A stretch of DNA of 64,000 nt from Cylicocyclus nassatus (taxonomy: Eukaryota; Nematoda; Chromadorea; Rhabditida; Strongylidae), in contig CATQJL010000112.1 of the NCBI GenBank assembly GCA_958299035.1, forward strand, positions 52,194,463 to 52,258,462. The letters are read 5' to 3'. Position 1 is the stretch's first letter. Each line of letters begins with the position of its first letter. The notes below the pieces were generated by a model that saw only the letters and a list, made by a program, of their open reading frames with translations, was not told the DNA's origin and did not search any database. Shown here in pieces: positions 24,201-33,859 of the stretch. Both the position numbers and the translations under genes were made by a program.

Positions 24201-25037
24201 TTTCTCTTTTAGATGAACATAAACGCAAAGAGATCCATCGAGTCGGAAGGAAGTCATGATTTTTTGAAAAACTGGCGAATGTACTGGTCAATTTAAATCT
24301 GAAAATTTTCCAAAATATTTCAATATTCACCAAGAGCTTGTAAATCACTTTGAGATTTCGGGGACCCATTTTTCTCCCCCCCCCCCCACCCTTTGTTTTG
24401 ATATATTTCTAAGTAATCACTTCTGCTTTATTCAGATCCAGTGCATATTTTCTACAAAGTAATAGTTTTAAATTACTTGCATTATTATTTTGATCAAAGC
24501 ACATAGAGCAAAAAGTTCGCATACTTGAACAAGGGCGTTGTGCTTACGAAGTCCCTCCATTGAGTCCTTTTCCAGCACTCCAGCAGCTTGGTGATTGTTG
24601 TTCACACACCTGCACCGATGCCTGAAAGAATACTTAGAATATGGATGGGTATAGGTTTACTTACGCCAACACTGAAGAAAGAAAGAAAAAAGAGAAAGAT
24701 TAGAGGAGGAACAGAAGCGAAACAGTATGGAAGAAAAGAGTGCGCTATGCGCTGTTGATGTTGCGTTCGCTATTTCGCAATCGCGAATGCATGCGCCCTG
24801 AAAGTCCTGCGAAAATACTGGCAGGTCAAAGCGCTGCTGAAACCTTACGAGCCTCACTGCACTTTCGCAGAGCTTTATGCAAAGTGCTGCGGAAGTTCCG
24901 GTTTACGATCGCTGTGACGTCCATTTCCTGCGGAAACCTCGCATTTTGGAGCGTGCACTTTCTCAATGGTTAAGAAAGTGCTGCGGAAACGCTGCAAGTT
25001 CTGCTTGTCCTGCGGAAGTTCCGGTGAATTGTCTGAG
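21264..25037. mobile_element. 3.8 kb terminal-inverted-repeat element nested in BEL/Pao 1
   Basis: The ends are inverted: CTCAGACAACTGGCCGGAAC at the left, and the right end read in reverse gives CTCAGACAATTCACCGGAAC. Subterminal regions on both sides are dense in CTGCGGAAAC/TTTCCGCAG-like motifs. The insertion splits the ~80-bp leader repeat array of the host element. TT may be the target duplication. Inside are a ~490-bp direct duplication (about 22600-22850 and 23090-23340) and a foldback at 23368-24290. No transposase frame was recognised and I cannot assign a superfamily. Confidence 0.6.
23368..24290. repeat. ~920-bp imperfect inverted repeat
   Basis: The left arm (GTACGTTCGCCACTC, then TTTTTCAAAAAATCATAA and a CTCGATGGATCTCTTTG block) is repeated in reverse complement at the right (CAAAGAGATCCATCGAGTCG, ATGATTTTTTGAAAAACTGG, CGAATGTAC). 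The centre is near 23840. It is probably a separate foldback element nested in the 21264-25037 element. Confidence 0.65.
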
Positions 25038-25314
25038 TTCCTGTGAATCCTTTTCGTAGGCGATCTAGAGAGCGGAACAAATTTTGTGAGTGCAATTATC
25101 CAATCAATCTCATATCTCGCGAATCCTGTCCAAGGACCGGAGATCAATTGAGATTCGAAAGGAATGTAACTTGAGTTACAGGAGCTCATTTTGCCAAAAA
25201 AGTCAAAGTTCGACCAAGAACTCTTGACTTAGAAGAATTCAAACCCAATCCTTATCTGGCCAAGGTCCAAGCCACCTTACCAGTCAGCACGGCGTTCAAG
25301 CCACCCAGACATGC

Positions 25315-26432
25315 TTGCAAATTAGGGATCAGCACCACAGCTGCCTCTACTCGACGGATCACCAGAAGATACGTCTACAAGTTAACGAAAACCTTGCTAA
25401 CTGGTACATCCGAAGCAACCAGCTTTCTAAGGACGAGAAGAAAATAGAAGTCGGTAAATTAGCAAAAAAGGCCGCTCTTCAACTCTTCAAAACCAAAATC
25501 AACATCGTTTGTAAGCTCGTAAAATCCTACGAGTCCGGAGTGGAGAACATAGACGTCCTCTTCACATTTCCAACAACAAAAGGAGAATGTGAAGAATATA
25601 TCAAGGAAAAGGCAGGAGTAATGATAAATCTCCTCAATTCTTTGCAAAACGCTGTGAAATTGCAAGAAACACAGCTCAGCACTGCCACTACATCAATGCA
25701 CGCAATAAAGAAAAGGAAAGAGAGAAGCTGATGATTGAAATTTACAAGCATTTGGAGCTGGAAGCACTAGATCTGGAGGTGATGGCAGTTCAATGGCAAA
25801 ACCGTATACAGTTCAGACAACATGAACTGAGGGAGCAAACGGCGCTTTTGCATACGTCTGCTTCTAGTATTCAGCCAGTCAGCGAGATAGAAAGAGGCTC
25901 AACAAAGGAACGTAGTGAACGCCACATCAATTTCCGGAAACCGCTCCTAGAGATTCCTACATTCTCTGGCAACTTCAGAGAGTTCAACAGTTTTTGGACA
26001 GTGTTCGAATCACTCATTCACTGCGACGAATACCTCTCGGATGGCGATAAATTCCTTTTTCTGAAGCAAGCGCTCAAATGAAAAGCTGCTGCTGCTCTGA
26101 ACTGCATCCCTGTCGTTGGAAACAAATACAAGGCAGCCGCAGACATCTTAAAGAAGCACTTTGATCGCTCTGCCAGCATGGCAGATATACTCATCAATGA
26201 AATCCAAAGACTTCAAGAAGGAAAAGGCAATCATGAAAGTTGCCGAGAAACTTTTGAAGCAATCAATTCGAGGATCATTCACCTAAAACAAACCGGAATG
26301 AAGATGAGCGCAAACAGAATCTGGCGCCGAGTAATTCTGTTGAAATTTCCTGAAGCCATCTGCGCAACCGTCTTACAGAAGGAGACCGTACATGGCGATC
26401 ACTTCGATTTTCGGATATTCTCCACGCAATAG
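25315..26432 (+). pseudogene. BEL/Pao gag, decayed
   Basis: The capsid-like region of BEL/Pao elements is visible in three successive open segments: 25315-25731, 25731-26081 and 26082-26432. The middle one contains LEIPTFSGNFREFNSFW, the hallmark of the gag region annotated as DUF1759. A TGA at 26079-26081 follows FLKQALK, and the same frame continues with gag-like sequence. The first two segments are in different frames. The region is therefore inactivated by at least one frame change and one stop. Confidence 0.7.
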
Positions 26433-26701
26433 ACGACATCATCTCGCTGCAGGAAACGACATCACTAAGAATGAAGACGCTTCTTCCAAGCAACCATCTA
26501 GACACAAGTCTGGAAGTCCAGAATGGAAAGAGGAGGAAGGATATCTCTATCAGTTTCAATTTTCTACAAGCACCAATCATTATTCGCAAGTCTCTGAGAT
26601 ACTGCTAAGAACCACTTCGATCATCGCGACGCAAATGAAGCACACGTTGTACAAACTCGGCGAGATGACAAGAAGTCTACTGCTCAAGCAAACTGCCAGT
26701 C

Positions 26702-27403
26702 GTGTGCCAAAGCGTACTTCGAACGGCTTCAGCCATGATATTCAACGAGGCAGATTGGGATCATCAACCTATAACAATACTGATTGACTCTGGCTCCCAG
26801 CGAAGCTTCATCAGATCAAAACTTAGTGAAGAGCTTAAGCTGGCAGTTATCCAAACAATGTCATTCACCGCATCAGGAATGGGAGAATTGAAAGAGACAT
26901 TCACTTCCAGTGAAGTAAGAATTACTTTGAAAAGCTTTCACAACGCAAAGAAACTCAAGAAGATACCATTGCACACAAAAGAGAAGTTGACTGCCAACCT
27001 ACATACAGCACATCTCACAGATGCACAAGTCCATTTCATTTCCAATAAGAACTTGAAGGTAGTTCAAGATACGCTGACTCATAAAAGCTTCTTGCCCGAT
27101 CTTATTATTGGACAAGATCTTCTCAACCTCATCACTCACACCGAAATAGTGCGAAAGCTTCTCTCCGGGCTCATATTGACCCCAACCATCTTTGAATATA
27201 TCATATCCGGTATAAGCCGCAACAACGTGAGCACAGAGATAGTTGGCATTTTTGGATGTATATCCACGATGCAGGAAGCCTCCAAACTCGCTTCTCACCC
27301 TCATGACACCCAGATGGCTCACAACAGAAGACGTTCACCATTCTCAATCAAAACGCTACCGGTGGAATCAACAGGAGAATCTTCCGAGCGCATGCTGAAG
27401 TAA
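26702..27403 (+). pseudogene. BEL/Pao aspartic protease region
   Basis: An open segment of 233 codons contains ILIDSGSQRSFI, the aspartic protease active-site motif of the DUF1758 type. It is followed by LPDLIIGQDLL and GLILTPTIFEYIISG, segments common after the protease in BEL/Pao polyproteins. The frame ends at 27403, and nothing resembling reverse transcriptase follows before the 3' LTR. The start given is only the first in-frame Met. Confidence 0.7.
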
Positions 27404-28079
27404 CATCTCAGAAGACCGTGAAGTCGTTATCGAAAAAGAGAACCCGGACAGCTGCTGCTAATCGCGAAGCTAAAGCAGACAGACAACAATGGTTGGCCAA
27501 AGTTCGCTGCATATTAGGCCTTGTGTCGTCGGTTGAAGCGTTCTGGCAAGAGTTCCTTTTGCACTCCTCGTGTTGGAGCACAAGCAAGATGAAGATGAAG
27601 GACATGCCGAAGGTCACACATCACGAACATCTGATCAAGGAAACGCCGGCTATCACGAAGACAATCACCGACAACTAATCTCTCAACTCAAAATTGACGC
27701 CGGCAGATCCGACGAGTAAGAAGAGACGACGACGAAAGGCGAAGTCACACTACGGAAGAGCAACGAGCAACCACTACAACTGTTCACCTTAAACTCTCTT
27801 CATCTATAGCTTTCATTAGTATGTGTACAACAAATGCATAGAACTGTGTAACTACACAGTACTATGCATTTGTTGTATTTGTGCCTACCAAATTAACTTC
27901 TTGCTTGCTCGCCCGGAGTGTTGATCTATGAATCATCAACCTCAACAACCAATCTAATAGCTTACACTCATGAACACAGCTATACCTCAATTTCTAAGTA
28001 CAAACGCTTTTAGGAGGTTTTGATTGTACTTATTTATTTACATTTCAGCAGATTTCGCCTCCACCTTGCTCCCCCGGAG
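27404..28079 (+). other. 3' region of BEL/Pao element 1 with truncated LTR start
   Basis: An open stretch at 27418-27678 has no recognised domain and may be a scrambled remnant of the polyprotein. At 27909-27970 the sequence CCCGGAGTGTTGAT followed by ATCATCAACCTCAACAA repeats the 3' LTR start and the bases just before it (28070 onward). This is a partial duplication of the LTR boundary. Confidence 0.45.
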
Positions 28080-28410
28080 TGCTGATAATTCATGTATCAT
28101 CAACCTCAACAATTCTGTGATCCTAATAGCTTACAAGTATTCCCCGCAGGCCACATTCCCCAACCGCTTATATTTAAGTGCCGGATCACTCACCAGTGAG
28201 TGGCACCTATCTTCCAGGGGCCGCGCCAAGCCGCGGCATCCTCTTTCTTGCATATATTTCCTGGACAGTCTGATTGTGCACGGGTCAGCTCCGCCTTACT
28301 ACTATATAAGGAGCCCCCGATTGTATTACAGGTTGCTCCCCCCGGTTCAACACCGGGTTCGTCTCAATAAATATTCCAACGACTCCAGCGAGACATTAAT
28401 TTCCACCAAA
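28080..28410 (+). repeat. 3' LTR of BEL/Pao element 1
   Basis: Direct repeat of 20500-20840 with scattered substitutions and a small deletion near its 3' side. TATA-like and AATAAA signals are retained. The divergence indicates an old insertion compared with the element at 52351-62280. Confidence 0.8.
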
Positions 28411-28658
28411 CCATAACACTCTGGAAGAGTAGTGTGCAATTCCTAAACTCAAAGATCCTTTGCTTCCCTCCTACTTTACATAGGAATGTTAACAGCCTCT
28501 GAGAATGGCCATGTTATCCACAAGCGGACAAAACATCCAAAGGGCTTTACAAGCAACCTTTGATTTTTCGAAGACAACTGGACATACCCAAATAAGTGGA
28601 ATTGGTCAGTCACTTACTTTCACTGTAGTGCCTCTATCTCGTTTCAACGAGTGTTGAT

Positions 28659-31600
28659 CAGAGGTGCGATGGGGGGAGCCGGGCCCACCAAAAGTGAAGG
28701 TGGTCCCAGCTACCACTGGCCGGCCAAAAGTGAAGGTGGTAGTGTCGGACACTCACCTCCGAAAAACGGGGGGGGGGGGGGTAGAACGGACGAACAGAGC
28801 TATCTTTCTAGGTCGAACTGTGACCCAACGGCCCTCTTTAGGGCCACAGATACCATGAATATTAAAAATATTTATAAATTTTATTTATAAAAATTTAAAA
28901 TAGACGTGTTTAGTAAATGGTGTATTTGGAATTGAAAGTTTGTTGGACTGTATGGATTTTATTAAGTAAATTTTGTTATAACATAAAGGAAGTAGGTCGA
29001 TCTAGGCAGTAACGGCCGAGAACCAGAATTTTGAATATTTAAATAGTGAAAAATTATGCGAAATTTCCACTGTTATAAATGTGTTGTTTGGAGATGTCAG
29101 CAGTTGCGACCTCACAGGTTTTGAAGGGTAAATGGTGCTCTATTAGATAGTAAAGGAATCGAGTCGATTTGAGAGATAATCGTTGAAAACCAGAATTCTA
29201 AAAATTTGCGCCATTTTTGCGTGTTTTTTGACAGTTGACAGTTAAACTCATATTAATCTTGAATGTGAAAGTGTGTGATGTTGCGACTTCATAGGTTTTA
29301 AAGAGTAAGGTTTGCCTTATCAGGGTATTTCTTAGCCGTTCCGATCCATTTAAACACCTCCAAAATCCAGAGCCTTGAAAAAGCAGGTAAAAAAGCGCTT
29401 TTTAAAATTCAACAGCTCGTAACTTCTTCAGAACTGCAGAATCATGTTGCGACTTCATAGGTTAGATTCTTCTCATCAAGAGCTTTCAGACGATATATAA
29501 CAGGGCTTAGAGCCTCCTACAAATTATGCCCGTGGGGGGAGCCTTTTCATACCAAAGTCTCTCCCTAGCCCACTTTAATGTATTGGAGGGGGGAGACTTT
29601 GGTATGAAAAAGCTCCCCCCATGGGCATAATTCGTAGGAGGCTCTAAACCCCCACATATTATATACCGTCTGAAAGCTCCTGATGAGAAGAATCTAACCT
29701 ATGAAGTCGCAACATGACTCAGTTCTGAAGAAGTTATGAGCTGTTGAATTTCAAAAAGCGCTTTTTTACCTGCTTTTTCAAGACTCTGGATTTCGGAGTG
29801 TTTTAATGGATCGGAACGGCTAAGATATATCCTGATAAGGCAAACCTTACTCTATAAACCTATGAAGTCGCAACATCACACACTTTCACATTCAAAACTA
29901 TCAAAAAACACGCAAAGATTGCGTAAATTTTTAGAATTCTGGTTTTCAACAATTATCTCTCAAATCGACTCGATTCCTTCACTATCTAATAGAGCACCAT
30001 TTACCCTTCAAATCCTGTGAGGTCGCAACCAGGGTCAAGCGTGTTGATGCGATCCTGGACCCTCATTCACGACCCCCCCCCCCTTGAAGGTACCTATCTG
30101 TACGACCTCCCCCCCCCTCCCCCTCCCTCCCCTTCCCCCATCTATCCCCCTTACCTCCCCTGCCCACATTTCTCGCGGTAACCTGCATAAACGAATGGCA
30201 ATCTCAAAAGACGCCAAAACGCCTGCGTGAGGACTTCAGTGAGGTTTCGGAAGCAGAATTTTTAGGCCAATGGGTGCGCCAAGCATCTCTAGCACATATA
30301 CACACCTTCAATAATGTTTGAGATTCTGCAAGTTTACTTTTGAATTTTCAGGCATACTTCAGGCCAGCAAATTCGATTCCCGTATGCGACACAAATTTTT
30401 ACACGGAGAACAAATGACATTCTTAAACTACAAAAGATGTTTTCGACTAAGAAGCTCGGTTCTTACCTCTTCCATAGTTTTTCCTGCGAAAAAAACCGCT
30501 TTAGCGATGTCCAGAACGACGTCAAAAACACGCATGAGCACGGTAGTTTGAAAATTCGTAACTAAGGCCAGGAAAAGGCTGAGAGGCTGCAGAGAACAGG
30601 TTCTGTAGCATAGTGCCCAGACTATTCATAGAAAAAGTTTTAGCCCTTGAGGAGCAGTGAGTTCGAAAAAATTTAGATCAGGCTCTCGCAAATTTAGATG
30701 CGATCCTAAAAAGCAAAAACTGAGATTTTTGAGCTCAAAATTTTGTAATTTACCAGGGAAGTTATAAAACAGCCTGAAATTTTTATGGTAAAAACTAGAG
30801 GGATGGCCTCGTATTACAGCAAGTTTGCAGCTAACAAGCTTCAATAGCTCCGGAGAAATTTAGATCAGGCGCAGATACGACCTCCCTTTTCTCATTTTTT
30901 GCTACCATACATGAAATTATAAGAAAATCCGCAGTTTGTAAAATAACACCAGATTTCGCACAGCAGTAGCAGGGCTTATCTAAAGTACATATAAATTGTA
31001 AGGGCCGCATAAATGGCATTACAAAAAGATTTACGAATTATTGATTGTCATCGTTGATCTACATGTGCGCTTTTGTCGAGTGTGCGAGTCTTCAGTGAGC
31101 CTTCGGAAGCAGGATCAACACCAATCGGTACATCCAACATCTTTATCACACATATATGCCTTTAATAGCATTTGAGCTCCTGAAAGTGTTTATTTTTTGG
31201 ATTTTAGTCATGCCAGCAGGGTTCGATCCCCGTTTGAGACAATATTTTGCGGGAGAAATAGCATTTCCCATAAAAAAAAGAACTAAGTCACAATCTTTCA
31301 AAAGTGCAGCAAATGAAGCGAATTTCTACGCTTGCAAATGTTTTCAAATTATTGTTCACTCTTTTTTATTTGATACATTGGTACACAGCATTCCATGAAT
31401 TTATTGTTAAGAACATGTAATAATTACTTGCTATTTGATTTGCTTCCAATCGTACGTTTTTTATCCAAACTACCCCCTCTTACGACACCCCCCCCCCCTC
31501 ACCGTAGGCCCCCTTTACGACCCCCGTTGCGACAGTCGCATCACACGCTTGACCCTGGTCGCAACTGCTGACATCTTCAAACAACAAATTTACAACAGTG

Positions 31601-31955
31601 GAAATTTCGCATGATTTTTCACTATTTAATTATTCAAAATTCTGGTTCTCGGCCGTTACTGCCTGGATCGATCTACTTTCTTCGCTGTATAACAAAATTT
31701 GCTTAATAAAACCCGTACAGTTTCGCTAAGTTTTACTTCCAAATACACCATTTACTGAGCACGTTTATTTTAAATATATATGCCGCCGTATACATACATA
31801 TATGCTTTTAATAATTTTCTTTGCATTTGTTTTGCTTATTTTCCTTCTTTATCGTCCAGCGAAAAAAATTTTTATTCCAAAAGTGAAGATGGTCACCCTG
31901 TACCAGCTCAAAAGTGAAGGTGGGGGGAGAATCGGCTCCCACTATCGCACCTCTG
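28659..31955. mobile_element. hAT-type foldback element, outer
   Basis: The ends are CAGAGGTGCGAT and its exact reverse complement, flanked by the 8-bp duplication GTGTTGAT (28651-28658 and 31956-31963). Subterminal AAAGTGAAGGTGG motifs match the element at 1146-2934. The interior is one long palindrome: a left arm of about 28860-29566, and a right arm of about 29580-30029 continuing at about 31566-31775 after a nested insertion. Without the insertion it is about 1.76 kb. No transposase is visible. Confidence 0.8.
30030..31557. mobile_element. hAT-type element nested in another hAT-type element
   Basis: The ends are CAGGGTCAAGCGTG and its reverse complement, with the 8-bp duplication GTCGCAAC on each side (30022-30029 and 31558-31565). 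Removing it restores the palindrome of the outer element. Its ends differ from those of the outer element, so it is a different family. C-rich runs lie near both ends (about 30066 and 31488). A diverged direct repeat inside joins about 30237-30400 with about 31091-31245. No transposase frame is seen. Confidence 0.78.
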
Positions 31956-31963
31956 GTGTTGAT

Positions 31964-33176
31964 ATGTGTTCTTGTAATCCCATAGAGCAATGCCGATTCC
32001 GAGAGAACATTCTCGACTGCAAATCGTCTTACAGATGGAGAGCGACATAGCATTTCCATACGAACAGTCAACGTCATGCGGCGAGTACAGCTATGGAATA
32101 TATATCGTGTGCCTAGTTGAATATTTTGCAGTATATAACGAGCTAAGTCTACTTACTATATCACCTTCTAAACTTATCCACCAATGGTTCAGTCCTCTCA
32201 AGATTCAATATATCACCCGGTTTTCACTCGTTACTTAAGTCGCCCACAACTATGACGACTATAAAGGAAGCCTTACTAAACGTTCAGTTCTTTCAGAACT
32301 TGTTCACCTCTGTGTCTCACGGACGCGTTCGGAGATGAACACTGTTTTTTTATTTGCAGACAAGCTGCTTGAGGCAAAGATGCTACGGAAGGTGATAGGA
32401 ACACAAGTGGATGTTGAGGCGCCACTAATGTATTCAGTAAACAAGCGTTGCAAGGATTCTTGCGTAACAATGCGGACTTAGAAGATCTAATATATGAAGG
32501 ACTAGCGATCCTACGGGTCGCTAGAAATGAATCGGGCAGATACATTGAAAGTTTTGCCGCTAGGCAAAGCTTTTTGTCCCAATTGTTTTCCAAAAATTTC
32601 ATCTTTTCATATCTTCTCACAGTAAACGTTTACAGATACATTAAAGAAGTCTCTTCATTGAGATATATAGTGAAACTGATATAGTACTATACTAACAAGG
32701 AAAGTATAGAATCAAACAGCAGACAGAAACAAACTCAAACAGCAAGTAATAAAGCCACAGACAATGGAACAGTAGCAAAAATAGACCGCTAACAGTTAAA
32801 CAATATCATTTCATTTTTCTGTAACAAAAATTTGAGCAAATATTAACACTAACTCAATACAATTTGAAAGGATCAAATTATTACGCTCAATTCTATGCCA
32901 CTTTTGTTTTTTGCATCACTTTGGACCTCTTTGCATTCGATTTCATCGTCAGTCAAACACTAAGATAGATGCAAGCAAAAGAAATTCTGGAATGAATCTG
33001 ATTAGCATTCTTTTGCAGATGACACGTATAAATCTATAAATACGATAGGCTATACAACACTGATCAAGTTAATGAAAATTTTTGACAAAGTGTCTCTGAA
33101 AACAAATGTAAGGCAAACAATATAAAATTTATTAGTATGCGCTTAATAGGAAAATGAGAGCGCATTATGTTACTAT
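31964..33176. other. No gene recognised
   Basis: AT-rich sequence before the assembly gap. Short open frames have no recognisable similarity. A TACTAACAAGGAAAG motif near 32689 matches the end of the foldback element at 34660-35309, but no partner end is seen. Confidence 0.4.
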
Positions 33177-33676
33177 NNNNNNNNNNNNNNNNNNNNNNNN
33201 NNNNNNNNNNNNNNNNNNNNNNNNNNNNNNNNNNNNNNNNNNNNNNNNNNNNNNNNNNNNNNNNNNNNNNNNNNNNNNNNNNNNNNNNNNNNNNNNNNNN
33301 NNNNNNNNNNNNNNNNNNNNNNNNNNNNNNNNNNNNNNNNNNNNNNNNNNNNNNNNNNNNNNNNNNNNNNNNNNNNNNNNNNNNNNNNNNNNNNNNNNNN
33401 NNNNNNNNNNNNNNNNNNNNNNNNNNNNNNNNNNNNNNNNNNNNNNNNNNNNNNNNNNNNNNNNNNNNNNNNNNNNNNNNNNNNNNNNNNNNNNNNNNNN
33501 NNNNNNNNNNNNNNNNNNNNNNNNNNNNNNNNNNNNNNNNNNNNNNNNNNNNNNNNNNNNNNNNNNNNNNNNNNNNNNNNNNNNNNNNNNNNNNNNNNNN
33601 NNNNNNNNNNNNNNNNNNNNNNNNNNNNNNNNNNNNNNNNNNNNNNNNNNNNNNNNNNNNNNNNNNNNNNNNNNNN
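33177..33676. other. Assembly gap of exactly 500 N
   Basis: Unknown bases. The round length suggests a default placeholder, so the true gap size is unknown. It lies about 180 bp downstream of the cathepsin B stop codon and does not interrupt that gene. Confidence 0.98.
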
Positions 33677-33859
33677 AACTGGGCTTAGGATGACGTGGTG
33701 ATTTTTTGTTACTGTTGTGTTTTTGTGTGACTAACACTTTGACCTTATGATTTGAAACGCCTCAAGCGTATGAATGAATGAATGAATATTGATTAGGCAA
33801 TTCTCTGCCAACAAAAATCCTTTGAAAAGCTGAAAGTTTATTGTCCATCAAACGACAGT

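Larger units (their letters stand above)
20500..28410 (+). mobile_element. RT-less BEL/Pao LTR retrotransposon
   Basis: Direct repeats at 20500-20840 and 28080-28410 are its LTRs. A tRNA-Gly-type primer site follows the first LTR. Between them lie decayed gag and protease coding regions (25315-27403) but no reverse transcriptase, RNase H or integrase. About 3.8 kb of the leader region (21264-25037) is a later DNA-transposon insertion. Possible 5-bp flanking repeats are ACATA (20495-20499) and CCATA (28411-28415), an imperfect match. A partial extra LTR start near 27917 suggests an older rearrangement at the 3' end. It can move, if at all, only with enzymes supplied by a related element. Confidence 0.75.

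Noticed and set aside
31210..31240. tRNA gene suggested by a GGTTCGATCCC B box
   Set aside because: No cloverleaf or matching acceptor stem could be built around it.
33154..33737. Open frames of about 170-190 codons spanning the N run
   Set aside because: They are artefacts of unknown bases in the assembly gap.
33770..33790. GAAT tetranucleotide repeat
   Set aside because: Only about four units; ordinary microsatellite.
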